DNA of 64,000 nucleotides from Streptomyces sp. ISL-12 (GTDB lineage: Bacteria; Actinomycetota; Actinomycetes; Streptomycetales; Streptomycetaceae). The DNA lies in contig NZ_JAGGOO010000002.1 of the NCBI RefSeq assembly GCF_018614415.1, forward strand, positions 1-64,000, in the 5' to 3' direction. Each line of letters starts with the position of its first letter. Within the stretch, counting starts at the first letter, position 1. Positions 41,973 to 50,089 of this stretch are shown one piece after another. Below the pieces are notes generated by a model. It worked only from the letters and a program-made list of their open reading frames with translations, did no database searches and had not been told where the DNA came from. A program made the position numbers and the translations under genes.

Positions 41973-42115
41973 CGGTACGCGCGGACGGTGCGGGCGCCCG
42001 ATGTCACGGTGTGTCCGCACCGTCTCAGGGGCCGGCCCGGGTTGCCACCGGCCACCGGCACGTCCGTCACCGGCCGCTTGTAGCATGATGCGCACGACGC
42101 CCGAAGGGACAATCG

Positions 42116-43012
42116 ATGGACGCTGGCTCCCACTCCGACTCCCTCGACCGAGCGACGGAGGACTTCCTCGCGGCGCGCCCCCAGCTCTTCGGCATCGCCT
42201 ACCGGGTCCTGGGCAGTGCGGTGGAGGCCGAGGACGTCGTACAGGAGACCTGGCTGCGGTGGCAGCACACGGACCGCGCCAAGGTGAAGGAACCCGCCGC
42301 CTTCCTGACCACGGTCGCCACCCGGCTGGCGATCAACCTGGCGCAGTCCGCGCGGGTGCGCCGGGAGTCCTACGTCGGGCCCTGGCTGCCCGATCCGGTG
42401 GACACCGTGCAGGACCCGCAGTTGGGCGCGGAGCGGGCCGAGGCGCTGGAGCTGGCGGTGCTGCTGCTCCTGGAGAAGCTCAACCCCGTGGAGCGCACCG
42501 CCTATGTGCTGCGGCAGGCGTTCGACTACCCCTACGGGCGGATCGCCGAGATCCTGGAGACCACCGAGGCCAACGCCCGTCAGCTGGTCAGCCGGGGACG
42601 CAAGCACCTGGCCGCCGAGCGCAGGGAACGCGTCACACCGGCCGCCCACCGGCGGCTGCTGGAGGTGTTCCTCTCCGCGGCCCGCACGGGCGACCTGTCG
42701 GTCCTGGAGGACGTGCTGACCGCCGACGTGGTCAGCTACTCCGACGGCGGCGGCATCCGCGGCGCGTCCAAGATCCCGGTGATCGGCCGCACCCATGTCT
42801 CGCGGTACCTGGTGGCGTTCGCCCCGCGCTTCTGGCCGCAGGCGGAGATCCGGTGGGTCGAGGCCAACGGCCTGCCGGCGGTGCTGGTCTCGATGGGCGG
42901 CACCGCCGTCGCCCTGCTGTGCCTGGACATCTCGACGGAGGGCATCGACCGGATCATGTGGGTGATGAACCCGGCGAAGCTGACGCCCTACGTGGCCTCC
43001 CTGGCGGGCTGA
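42116..43012 (+). CDS. ECF41/SigJ-type sigma factor, full length
   Basis: Protein of 298 aa. Region 2 (LFGIAYRVLGSAVEAEDVVQETWLRWQ) lies at about 24-51, and region 4 helix-turn-helix (YGRIAEILETTEANARQLVSRGRK) at about 140-165. The ECF41-specific linker WLPDP is present near 90. The SnoaL-like C-terminal domain carries SDGGGIRGASK and ends with MNPAKL. These correspond to the WLPEP, DGGG and NPDKL motifs of the ECF41 group. No anti-sigma factor gene is adjacent, as usual for ECF41. ATG 42116 has weak GAAGGGACAA ahead. It is the best candidate for the factor reading the TGTCACA-N15-CGGTC promoters. A TAGCAT hexamer lies about 35 bases upstream; no good ECF41-type site. Confidence 0.93.
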   Translation: MDAGSHSDSLDRATEDFLAARPQLFGIAYRVLGSAVEAEDVVQETWLRWQHTDRAKVKEPAAFLTTVATRLAINLAQSARVRRESYVGPWLPDPVDTVQDPQLGAERAEALELAVLLLLEKLNPVERTAYVLRQAFDYPYGRIAEILETTEANARQLVSRGRKHLAAERRERVTPAAHRRLLEVFLSAARTGDLSVLEDVLTADVVSYSDGGGIRGASKIPVIGRTHVSRYLVAFAPRFWPQAEIRWVEANGLPAVLVSMGGTAVALLCLDISTEGIDRIMWVMNPAKLTPYVASLAG

Positions 43013-43020
43013 CCGGCCGG

Positions 43021-43047
43021 CGTCACAGGAGCGGGCGCCGGCCGGTC
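43021..43047 (+). promoter_or_regulatory. ECF41-type promoter, one mismatch
   Basis: CGTCACA, 15 bases, CGGTC, 117 bases before the Ohr start at 43165 and 8 bases after the sigma factor stop. Confidence 0.65.
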
Positions 43048-43164
43048 ATCCAGTAGTCCGGCCCCGGGCTCGCGCTGATCCGGAGGCGGACCGTACCCAG
43101 GCCCCGGGTACGGCGTGGCCGCCGGCGGCGGGACGCCGTACCACGACGACATCGGAGTCACGCC

Positions 43165-43662
43165 GTGACCGACCGGATACCGCTGCCCGCCCTGTCCACC
43201 GAGAAGGACTACGACGGGGACGAGTTCTGGCCCCTCTACACCACCACCGTGACCGTGCACGGCGGCGCGGTCTCGCACGGACGGGCCTCCGGCCGGGCCC
43301 GTTCGTCCGACGGCGCCCTGGACCTCGATCTGCGGATGCCCGCCGAGCTGGGCGGCGACGGGCGGGGCACCAACCCCGAGCAGCTGTTCGCGGCTGGTTT
43401 CGCGGCCTGCTTCCACGGCGCGCTGAGCCTGCTGGCCCGGCAGGAGGCGCTGGACCCCGCGGCGATCTCCGTGCTGGCCACCGTGGCCTTCGGCCGGGAC
43501 CCCGGGGACGGCGGCTATCTGCTCCACGTCGACCTGGTGGTGCGCTGGCCGGGGGCCGACCGGGCCCTGGCCACCGCGCTGATGGAGCGGGCGGACGCGC
43601 TGTGCCCGTACGCGCGCATGGCCTGGCGGGGCACGCCGACCACCATCACGCTCGCCTCCTGA
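43165..43662 (+). CDS. ohr: Organic hydroperoxide resistance protein (OsmC/Ohr family)
   Basis: Protein of 165 aa. TNPEQLFAAGFAACFHGAL carries the peroxidatic cysteine near residue 84, and DALCPYARM near 148 carries the resolving cysteine, both Ohr signatures. It reduces organic hydroperoxides with dithiols such as lipoamide. GTG 43165 follows CGGAG. It lies directly after the full-length ECF41 sigma gene and has its own near-consensus promoter. The ferredoxin gene converges 15 bases away. A second OsmC gene at 16938 is disrupted. Confidence 0.92.
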   Translation: MTDRIPLPALSTEKDYDGDEFWPLYTTTVTVHGGAVSHGRASGRARSSDGALDLDLRMPAELGGDGRGTNPEQLFAAGFAACFHGALSLLARQEALDPAAISVLATVAFGRDPGDGGYLLHVDLVVRWPGADRALATALMERADALCPYARMAWRGTPTTITLAS

Positions 43663-43677
43663 GCGGCCGGCCGCCGG

Positions 43678-44037
43678 TCAGGAGGGGAACCACAGGTCGG
43701 CGTCGGCGGCTTCCTCCTTGGCGACGGCGAACACGGAGATCGCCTTCTTGGGCCGGCGCTGCCGGGGCAGAGCCGTGACCAAGGGGTGGTCGCCGGGCGG
43801 CACGGACGGGCGGAACTCCGCGTTGACGGCCCGGTAGTGCGCCCAGTGGTCCGGCAGGTCGTCCTCGTGGAAGACGGCCTCCACCGGGCAGACGGGCTCG
43901 CAGGCGTGGCAGTCGACGCATTCCTCGGGGTTGATGTACAGCGTGCGGGTGCCCTCGTAGATGCAGTCCACGGGGCACTCGGTCACACACGCCCGGTCCT
44001 TGATGTCGACGCAGGGCTGTGCGATGACGTACGGCAT
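43678..44037 (-). CDS. 7Fe-type ferredoxin
   Basis: Protein of 119 aa. The cysteine pattern CVDIKDRACVTECPVDC and later CVDCHACEPVCP fits a [3Fe-4S]/[4Fe-4S] FdxA-like ferredoxin, followed by EAVFHEDDLP, the usual stretch after the second cluster. A C-terminal extension of about 40 residues (RPKKAISVFAVAKEEA) is longer than normal. It could accept electrons from the reductase at 36612 or serve the divergent flavoprotein at 44200. GGGGAAGG precedes ATG 44037. An exact ECF41-type promoter lies 38 bases upstream. Confidence 0.92.
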   Translation of the reverse strand: MPYVIAQPCVDIKDRACVTECPVDCIYEGTRTLYINPEECVDCHACEPVCPVEAVFHEDDLPDHWAHYRAVNAEFRPSVPPGDHPLVTALPRQRRPKKAISVFAVAKEEAADADLWFPS

Positions 44038-44075
44038 GGCCTTCCCCTTCCTCGGGTCCTCCGGCTCGCAGAGGT

Positions 44076-44102
44076 GACCGGAGACACCGTCATGTTGTGA
44101 CA
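44076..44102 (-). promoter_or_regulatory. ECF41-type promoter, exact consensus
   Basis: On the minus strand: TGTCACA, 15 bases, CGGTC, 38 bases before the ferredoxin start at 44037. Divergent with 44138-44164. Confidence 0.83.
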
Positions 44103-44137
44103 CCTCACACGGTCGCGGTCGCCGCCGCCGCTGTCCG

Positions 44138-44164
44138 TGTCACAAACCCCCACCCGGTCCTGTC
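44138..44164 (+). promoter_or_regulatory. ECF41-type promoter, one -10 mismatch
   Basis: TGTCACA, 15 bases, CTGTC, 35 bases before the flavoprotein start at 44200. Confidence 0.7.
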
Positions 44165-44199
44165 CTATCGGTGACCCACTCAGAGCGACGGGAGCGATC

Positions 44200-45930
44200 G
44201 TGGCCATTACCGAACAACGTCTTGCCACCACTGTGCTGGTCATCGGTACCGGCGGAGCCGGCCTGCGGGCGTCGATCGAGCTGGCCGAGGCCGGCGTCGA
44301 CGTCATCGCCGTCGGCAAGCGCCCCAAGGAGGACACCCACACCTCCCTGGCGGCCGGCGGGATCAACGCGGCCCTGGCCACGATGGACCCCGAGGACAGC
44401 TGGCAGCAGCACGCCGCCGACACGCTCAAGGAGAGCTACCTGCTCGGTGATCCGCGTACCGCCGAGATCGTCACCCGGGGCGCCGCCCTCGGCATCGACG
44501 ACCTGGAGCGCTACGGCATGGCGTTCGCCCGCGAGCAGGACGGCCGCATCTCACAGCGTTTCTTCGGCGCCCACACCTACCGCCGCACCGCCTTCGCCGG
44601 CGACTACACCGGCCTGGAGATCCAGCGCACCCTCATCCGGCGGGCGGTGCAGCTGGACATCCCGGTGCTGGACAGTGTGTACATCACCCGCATCCTGGTG
44701 CACGACGGCGCGGTCTTCGGGGCGTACGGCTTCGACCTCACCGACGGCACCCGTCATCTGATCCACGCGGACGCCGTGATCCTCGCGGCGGGCGGTCACA
44801 CCCGTATCTGGCGCCGCACCTCCTCGCGCCGGGACGAGAACACCGGTGACTCCTTCCGGCTGGCGGTCGAGGCCGGGGCCCGGCTGCGCGACCCCGAGCT
44901 GGTGCAGTTCCACCCCTCCGGCATCATCGAGCCGGAGAACGCCGCCGGCACGCTGGTCAGCGAGGCGGCCCGGGGCGAGGGCGGCATCCTGCGCAACGCC
45001 CTCGGCGAGCGGTACATGAGCCGCTACGACCCCGAGCGGATGGAGCTGTCCACCCGCGACCGGGTGGCCCTCGCCTCCTACACCGAGATCAAGGAGGGCC
45101 GCGGCACCCCCAAGGGCGGGGTCTGGCTCGACGTCTCCCACCTGCCTCGCCGGACCATCATGGAGCGGCTCCCCCGGGTCTACCAGACCCTCCTGGAGCT
45201 GCAGATGCTCGACATCACCCGCGACCCGATCGAGGTCGCGCCCACCGCGCACTACTCGATGGGCGGCGTCTGGGTCCGGCCCGAGGACCACGGCACCGAC
45301 GTGCGCGGTCTGTACGCCATCGGCGAGGCCGCCAGCGGTCTGCACGGCGCCAACCGGCTCGGCGGCAACAGCCTGATCGAACTCCTCGTCTACGGCCGGC
45401 TCACCGGCCAGGCCGCCGCCGCCTACGCGGAGTCGCTCACCGCACAGCCCCGCAGCGCGTCCGCGACCCGCGCGGCCCGCGCCGAGGTCGACGAACTGCT
45501 CGCCGCCGACGGGCCGGAGAACGTGCGCGCGCTGCAACGCGCCATCCGCGACACCATGACCGAACACGCCGGAGTGGTCCGCGACGAGCAGGGGCTGCGC
45601 GCCGGGCTGGCGGAACTGGACCTCATCGAGAAGCGCATGGAGAACGTCGGGGTGCACCCGGACATCGCCGGGTTCCAGGACCTCGCCCACGCCTTCGACC
45701 TGAAGTCGGCCGCGCTGGCGGCCCGCGCCACCCTGGAGGCGGCCCTGGAACGCCGGGAGACCCGCGGCTGCCACAACCGCAGCGACTTCCCGGACCTGGA
45801 CCCGGCCCTCCGCGTCAACCTCGTGTGGTCGCCGGCCACCGGTGTCACCCGCGAGAGCATCCCGGACATCCCGGCCGAGATCGCCGCCCTCATGGCGGAC
45901 GTCTCCACCGAGGGCAAGCTCGTCGAGTGA
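44200..45930 (+). CDS. Fumarate reductase/succinate dehydrogenase flavoprotein subunit, intact
   Basis: Protein of 576 aa. FAD motif GTGGAG (16-21), FAD-attachment histidine His47 in THTSLAAGG, SHLPRRTI with the proton-transfer arginine, substrate-site His351 in HYSMGG, and Arg386 in NRLGGNS are all present, as in SdhA/FrdA. It should interconvert fumarate and succinate or a related pair. No FrdB iron-sulfur or membrane subunit is adjacent; a divergent ferredoxin gene is, so electrons may come from that ferredoxin. GTG 44200 follows GGGAG. The degraded paralogue is at 7211. Confidence 0.92.
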   Translation: MAITEQRLATTVLVIGTGGAGLRASIELAEAGVDVIAVGKRPKEDTHTSLAAGGINAALATMDPEDSWQQHAADTLKESYLLGDPRTAEIVTRGAALGIDDLERYGMAFAREQDGRISQRFFGAHTYRRTAFAGDYTGLEIQRTLIRRAVQLDIPVLDSVYITRILVHDGAVFGAYGFDLTDGTRHLIHADAVILAAGGHTRIWRRTSSRRDENTGDSFRLAVEAGARLRDPELVQFHPSGIIEPENAAGTLVSEAARGEGGILRNALGERYMSRYDPERMELSTRDRVALASYTEIKEGRGTPKGGVWLDVSHLPRRTIMERLPRVYQTLLELQMLDITRDPIEVAPTAHYSMGGVWVRPEDHGTDVRGLYAIGEAASGLHGANRLGGNSLIELLVYGRLTGQAAAAYAESLTAQPRSASATRAARAEVDELLAADGPENVRALQRAIRDTMTEHAGVVRDEQGLRAGLAELDLIEKRMENVGVHPDIAGFQDLAHAFDLKSAALAARATLEAALERRETRGCHNRSDFPDLDPALRVNLVWSPATGVTRESIPDIPAEIAALMADVSTEGKLVE

Positions 45931-45933
45931 CGG

Positions 45934-45960
45934 TGTAACACAAACCCCGCCTACCCGGTC
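45934..45960 (+). promoter_or_regulatory. ECF41-type promoter, one mismatch
   Basis: TGTAACA, 15 bases, CGGTC, starting 4 bases after the flavoprotein stop and 46 bases before the NmrA-like start at 46007. Confidence 0.68.
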
Positions 45961-46006
45961 TTCTCCAGTACAGACAGCATCACACCACCCCGAAAGGATT
46001 CCCACC

Positions 46007-46756
46007 ATGAAGGTCGTAGTGATCGGTGGCACCGGACTGATCGGCTCCAAGCTGGTCGCCAAGCTCAACGAGCACGGTCACGAGGCGGTCCCGGCCGCCC
46101 CCAACACCGGCGTGAACACGCTCACCGGCGAGGGTCTGGCCGAGGTGCTGACCGGCGCCTCGGTCGTGGTCGACGTCTCCAACTCGCCCTCCTTCGCGGA
46201 CGACGCCGTCATGGAGTTCTTCCGCACCTCGACCACCAACCTGCTGAAGGCGGAGGCGGAGGCGGGCGTCACCCACCACGTGGCGCTCTCCGTGGTCGGC
46301 ACCGAGCGGCTCCAGGAGAGCGGCTACTTCCGTGCCAAGCAGGCGCAGGAGGAGCTGATCAAGGACTCGGGCATCCCGTTCTCCATCGTGCACGCCACGC
46401 AGTTCTTCGAGTTCATGAAGGGCATCGCCGACGCGGCCACCGACGGTGACACCGTCCGCCTGGCCCCGGTCAAGATCCGGCCGGTCTTCTCCGACGACGT
46501 GGCCGCCACCGTGGGCCGCACCGCCGTCGGCACCCCGGTGGGCGGTGTGGTGGAGGTCGCCGGTCCGGACGTGTTCCAGCTCGACGAGCTGATCGGCAAG
46601 GGCCTGGCCGCCAAGAACGACCCGCGCAAGGTGGTGACCGACGTGCACGCGCCGTACTTCGGCGCGGAGCTGACGGAGACCACGCTGCTGCCCGGACCGG
46701 ACGCGCACATCGCGGAGACCCGGTTCACCGACTGGCTGGCGCAGCAGCAGCACTGA
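46007..46756 (+). CDS. NmrA-like NAD(P)-binding epimerase/reductase
   Basis: Protein of 249 aa. GGTGLIG lies at residues 7-13; VDVSNSP and GYFRAKQAQEEL match the paralogues at 1126, 14620 and 26699, and it is the closest match to the cut-off gene at 1-117. AAAGGA precedes ATG 46007. It sits directly after the intact flavoprotein and has its own ECF41-type promoter. It is followed by a strong intrinsic terminator. Substrate unknown. Confidence 0.9.
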   Translation: MKVVVIGGTGLIGSKLVAKLNEHGHEAVPAAPNTGVNTLTGEGLAEVLTGASVVVDVSNSPSFADDAVMEFFRTSTTNLLKAEAEAGVTHHVALSVVGTERLQESGYFRAKQAQEELIKDSGIPFSIVHATQFFEFMKGIADAATDGDTVRLAPVKIRPVFSDDVAATVGRTAVGTPVGGVVEVAGPDVFQLDELIGKGLAAKNDPRKVVTDVHAPYFGAELTETTLLPGPDAHIAETRFTDWLAQQQH

Positions 46757-46802
46757 GCCGCCGGGGGGCGAGCCCTGTGAGGGGGGCCCGTCACCCGTGC
46801 GT

Positions 46803-46845
46803 GGGGCCTGTCGTCCGCGGCGCGGTACGGCAGGCCCCTTTTTTT
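46803..46845 (+). terminator. Intrinsic terminator with seven-T tract
   Basis: GGGGCCTG (46803-46810) pairs with CAGGCCCC (46831-46838), followed by T at 46839-46845. A clean hairpin plus T-run is uncommon in this base composition. Confidence 0.85.
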
Positions 46846-46923
46846 CTCATCCCGGCCCACCTCCTTTCCCACCCCGGCCCACCTCGTCACCGACGGGCAC
46901 CATCGTCCGAGGAAGCGAAGCGA

Positions 46924-47529
46924 ATGACCATGTCCCTCCATCACGATCAGGCCGTCTCCCCCGGCTTCCGTACGTACCCGGGCCTGACCGGCGCGTACAC
47001 CATCGACCCGGTGCACAGCATGATCGGCTTCTCCGTGCGGCACGCCATGATCTCCACCATCCGCGGCCGGTTCGACCGCTTCGAGGGCCTGCTCCTGCTC
47101 AACGGCTCCCACCCCGCCCGGTCCGAGGCGTACGTCAGTGTGCAGACCGACAGTGTGAACACCGGGGTCAAGGAGCGCGACGGCCATCTGGCGGGCCCGG
47201 CCTTCTTCGACTCCGCGACGTTCCCGCTGATGAGCTTCCGCTCCACCGGTGTCCGCCCGCTCGGTGACGACACGTTCTGGCTCGCGGGCGCGCTGCGCGT
47301 CAAGGACGTCGAACTGCCCCTGGACATCGACGTCGCCTTCGGTGGCGCCGGCGACGACGCCCACGGGCGGCACCGGGTCGGTTTCGAGGGCTCGGCCACC
47401 CTGCGGCGTTCGGACTGGGGGCTGGCCTGGAACACGCCACTGGAGACCGGCGGGGTCCTCGTCGGTGACAAGGTGACGCTGACCCTGGACGTCTCGGCGG
47501 TCCGCGCCGACCGGGAGTCCGGCGCCTGA
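46924..47529 (+). CDS. YceI-family polyisoprenoid-binding-like protein
   Basis: Protein of 201 aa. The YceI lipocalin-like fold is recognisable from YTIDPVHSMIGFSVRHAMISTIRGRF, then VNTGVKERDGHL and FPLMSFRST. No signal peptide is present, so it is a cytoplasmic YceI protein of the type common in actinobacteria; it probably binds an isoprenoid or other amphiphile. ATG 46924 follows GAGGAAG; a second ATG two codons on is possible. It lies behind the intrinsic terminator with no clear promoter in the short gap. Confidence 0.9.
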   Translation: MTMSLHHDQAVSPGFRTYPGLTGAYTIDPVHSMIGFSVRHAMISTIRGRFDRFEGLLLLNGSHPARSEAYVSVQTDSVNTGVKERDGHLAGPAFFDSATFPLMSFRSTGVRPLGDDTFWLAGALRVKDVELPLDIDVAFGGAGDDAHGRHRVGFEGSATLRRSDWGLAWNTPLETGGVLVGDKVTLTLDVSAVRADRESGA

Positions 47530-47540
47530 CCGGCGGCCGG

Positions 47541-47594
47541 CGCGTGTGGGGCGGGGGTGGTTCCGGTGCCGGAACCACCCCCGCCCCACACGCG
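47541..47594. terminator. Bidirectional terminator, 26-bp perfect stem
   Basis: Arms 47541-47566 and 47569-47594 are perfect inverted repeats with a 2-base centre, between the convergent YceI and WhiB-like genes. Confidence 0.85.
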
Positions 47595-47601
47595 GCCGTG
47601 C

Positions 47602-47868
47602 TCACGCGGCCGTCATCGTCCGGGCCGGGCCGAGTGCCGTACGCCGGCGCAGGGCGCGGCGCTCGCCTTCGGTCGTACCGCCCCAGATGCCCTCGACGGG
47701 CCCCGCTTCGACGGCCCAGGCCAGGCACCGCTCGGCCACCGGGCACTGCCGGCAGACCGCCTTCGCCTCGTCCGTCTGCACGGCCGACAGGCCGCTGTCG
47801 GCACTGCCGACCGGGAAGAAGAGATCAGGGTCCTCGCGCAGGCACAGGCCCCGGTCACGCCAGTCCAT
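47602..47868 (-). CDS. WhiB-family iron-sulfur regulator
   Basis: Protein of 88 aa. Four cysteines, Cys9, Cys39, Cys42 and Cys48 (CxxCxxxxxC in the middle), bind a [4Fe-4S] cluster. GIWGGTTEGERRAL is the conserved turn followed by the basic C-terminus. WhiB proteins bind sigma region 4 or DNA and respond to oxygen and nitric oxide. GGAGG precedes ATG 47868. An exact ECF41-type promoter lies 49 bases upstream, so the regulator itself is a predicted member of the sigma regulon. Confidence 0.94.
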   Translation of the reverse strand: MDWRDRGLCLREDPDLFFPVGSADSGLSAVQTDEAKAVCRQCPVAERCLAWAVEAGPVEGIWGGTTEGERRALRRRTALGPARTMTAA

Positions 47869-47917
47869 GGAACACCTCCGGTGTGGGAAACGGACACTGT
47901 GGGGGGGTATCCGGGAA

Positions 47918-47944
47918 GACCGGACGGTCGACGTGGGTGTGACA
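47918..47944 (-). promoter_or_regulatory. ECF41-type promoter, exact consensus
   Basis: On the minus strand: TGTCACA, 15 bases, CGGTC, 49 bases before the WhiB-like start at 47868. Confidence 0.83.
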
Positions 47945-48011
47945 CGAAAGACGACGGCAAAAGGTGCCAATCGATGGTGTGGTGAATCCGTCGAGAAAGT
48001 CGGCGCGCACC

Positions 48012-48038
48012 TGTTACGAACCGTCCGGCCCCTCGGTC
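48012..48038 (+). promoter_or_regulatory. Weak ECF41-type promoter
   Basis: TGTTACG, 15 bases, CGGTC: correct spacing and -10 but two mismatches in the -35. It lies 104 bases before the sigma factor start at 48143 and may give autoregulation. Confidence 0.4.
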
Positions 48039-48142
48039 TTCTGGGACGGAGGTGACCGCGCCACCCCACCGCTGACACCGGTCCCGCCCGCCGGCCGCCT
48101 CCGTTAACACGTTGGCAACACAGAAACGGAGACCCAAGGACC

Positions 48143-49144
48143 ATGCATCCAGAGGCGTCCACCGTGGGAGGCGACCTGAGCGAGGCCGTCTCCGTCTTCG
48201 TAGAGCTACGGCCCCGTCTCTTCGGCATCGCCTACCGCATGCTGGGCAGTGCGGCGGAGGCCGAGGACGTGGTCCAGGAGGTGTGGCTGCGCTGGCAGCG
48301 CACCGACCGGTCCGTCGTGGTCAGTCCCGTGGCGTTCCTGTCCAGCGCCACCACCCGGCTGGCCATCAACGTGGCCCAGTCGGCCCGGGTCCGGCGCGAG
48401 ACCTACATCGGTCCGTGGCTGCCCGAGCCGATCGACACCAGCAACGACCCGCAGGCCGGCGCCGAACGCGCCGAGGCGCTCGAACTGGCCCTGCTGCTGG
48501 TGCTGGAGAAGCTCCCGCCGACCGAGCGCGCCGCGTACGTGCTGCGGGAGGCGTTCGACTACGGCTACCCCGAGATCGCGCGCATCCTGGGACTCAGCCC
48601 CGTCAACGTACGGAAGATCGTCAGCCGGGCGCGCAGACACCTCACCGACGACCAGCGCGACAGCGTCGACGCCGTCGAGCACCGCAAGCTGCTCGACGCC
48701 TTCGTGGCCGCCGCCCGGCGCGGGGACACCGCCTCGCTGGAGGAACTGCTCACGCCGGACGCGGTCAGCCTGTCCGACGGCAACGGCATGCGGGGCGCGG
48801 CCCGGGTGCCCGTGCTGGGCCGGGTCCGGGTGGCGAACCTGTCCACCGCATACCCGCGGTTCTGGCCCACGGTCGAGGTGGAGCCGGTGGTGGCCAACGG
48901 GCGTGGCGGTGTGGTCCTGCACCGGGACGGACGGCCCGCCACCTTCATGACCGTCGCGGCCACCCGCCGGGGCATCCACCAGGTGATGTGGGTCTTCGAG
49001 CCGGGCAAGCTCGCCGCCTACCTGGCCACCCGTCAGGGGCGGTTCCAGGAACGCAGTTTGTCGGGATTGAGGACCACCCAGACCTGGACGACGCGGGAGC
49101 CGGCCACGTCGAGGGTGACGACCGCGGCGACCGTCTCCTCGTAG
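48143..49144 (+). CDS. ECF41/SigJ-like sigma factor with extended C-terminus
   Basis: Protein of 333 aa. Region 2 (LFGIAYRMLGSAAEAEDVVQEVWLRWQ), the linker WLPEP and region 4 helix-turn-helix (YPEIARILGLSPVNVRKIVSRARR) are canonical. In the SnoaL-like domain the DGGG motif reads DGNG and NPDKL reads EPGKL, so the regulatory domain has diverged. The last ~40 residues extend beyond the family and overlap the convergent sigma gene at 49033 by 112 bases. ATG 48143 is preceded by AAGGA at short spacing. It may recognise the same promoters as the protein at 42116 under a different signal. Confidence 0.9.
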   Translation: MHPEASTVGGDLSEAVSVFVELRPRLFGIAYRMLGSAAEAEDVVQEVWLRWQRTDRSVVVSPVAFLSSATTRLAINVAQSARVRRETYIGPWLPEPIDTSNDPQAGAERAEALELALLLVLEKLPPTERAAYVLREAFDYGYPEIARILGLSPVNVRKIVSRARRHLTDDQRDSVDAVEHRKLLDAFVAAARRGDTASLEELLTPDAVSLSDGNGMRGAARVPVLGRVRVANLSTAYPRFWPTVEVEPVVANGRGGVVLHRDGRPATFMTVAATRRGIHQVMWVFEPGKLAAYLATRQGRFQERSLSGLRTTQTWTTREPATSRVTTAATVSS

Positions 49145-49872
49145 CGGGCCACCAGGCCGGTGCCGCCGTTGACGGGGCAGGCCCGCAAGGTGGTGCGCGG
49201 ATGCCCGGCGAGCAGGGTCAGCAGGCTCCGGGCGACCCGCTCGCGGCCGGTGACGGGGCCGGTCAGGGCGCGGACCTTGCCGCCGCCGTCGAAGAACGCG
49301 GTGACGTCGTCGGCCAGCAGGGCGGCCAGCCGCCCGGTGTCCTCGTCGGCGCACGCCTGCCGCAGGGCGTGCGCGATCTCGTGCTGCCGGCGCGGCGGGG
49401 CCGGGCGGGCGGTGCGGGCGCGCAGGCTGTGCCGGGCCCGGTCCACCGGGTCCGGGCGGGCCGCGCGGTCGCCGGCGGCCGGTGCCCCGAAGACGTCGTT
49501 GAGCACGAACGCCGCCCGTTCGGCCGGGGACAGGGTCTCCAGCGCCCGCAGCAGCGCCCGGTCGGCCGCGTCCCGCAGCCCGGCGTACGGCTGCTCGCGC
49601 GGCGGCGCGGGCTCCGGCGGGTCCGGGCGGCCGGTGCCGGGCGGGGCCAGCCGGGCCAGCGCGAGGCCGCCCACCACCCGCGTCAGCCAGGCCCGGGGCG
49701 CCCGTATCCGCGCCCGCTGCCGCTCGGAGAGCCGGTACCACTGGCGGTACGCCTCGTCGGTGACGCGCTCGGCCGCGACCCGGCTGCCCAGCATCCACCG
49801 GGCGACCTCCACCAGGTGCCGCCGCTCGTCGAGCAGCTCCGCGAGAGGCACGGTGTCACCGACGGGTTCCAT
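49033..49872 (-). CDS. Degenerate ECF41-like sigma factor lacking the region 4 helix-turn-helix
   Basis: Protein of 279 aa related to the protein at 56276. Region 2 is weak (LVEVARWMLGSRVAAERVTDEAYRQW). In region 4, VFAMPPRAVAGIVGRSPRA of the relative is replaced by VFGAPAAGDRAARPDPV, seven residues shorter overall and without a helix-turn-helix. The SnoaL-like domain is well kept, with FFDGGGKVRALTGPV and LNPDKLRSWNRP. It probably cannot bind a -35 element and may act through its C-terminal domain, or be a decaying gene. GGAAGGAGG precedes ATG 49872. Its end overlaps the convergent sigma gene. Confidence 0.8.
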   Translation of the reverse strand: MEPVGDTVPLAELLDERRHLVEVARWMLGSRVAAERVTDEAYRQWYRLSERQRARIRAPRAWLTRVVGGLALARLAPPGTGRPDPPEPAPPREQPYAGLRDAADRALLRALETLSPAERAAFVLNDVFGAPAAGDRAARPDPVDRARHSLRARTARPAPPRRQHEIAHALRQACADEDTGRLAALLADDVTAFFDGGGKVRALTGPVTGRERVARSLLTLLAGHPRTTLRACPVNGGTGLVARYEETVAAVVTLDVAGSRVVQVWVVLNPDKLRSWNRP

Positions 49873-49958
49873 ACCGCCTCCTTCCGTTCCGGAACGGCCC
49901 TCCGGCCTCTCCCGGCCGCCGCGGTGGCGTACCGCCACAGCACCCGCACCTGAAACAC

Positions 49959-49985
49959 TGTCACACAGTCACGTCGTACCTGGTC
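49959..49985 (+). promoter_or_regulatory. ECF41-type promoter, one mismatch
   Basis: TGTCACA, 15 bases, TGGTC, 104 bases before the secreted cupin start at 50090. Confidence 0.65.
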
Positions 49986-50089
49986 ACACTTAATGGCAAT
50001 TCAGTGTGTCGTGTGCGCGGGCCGCCCCTTCGCGGTCTCCCTTACCCCGGGCGTCCGGCCGCACACGCGTCTTTCCGAAGGGAATCAGT

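Noticed and set aside
42002..42024. TGTCACG followed by CGTC as a promoter for the sigma gene at 42116
   Set aside because: The spacing is about 12 bases, unlike the invariant 15 of all other copies.
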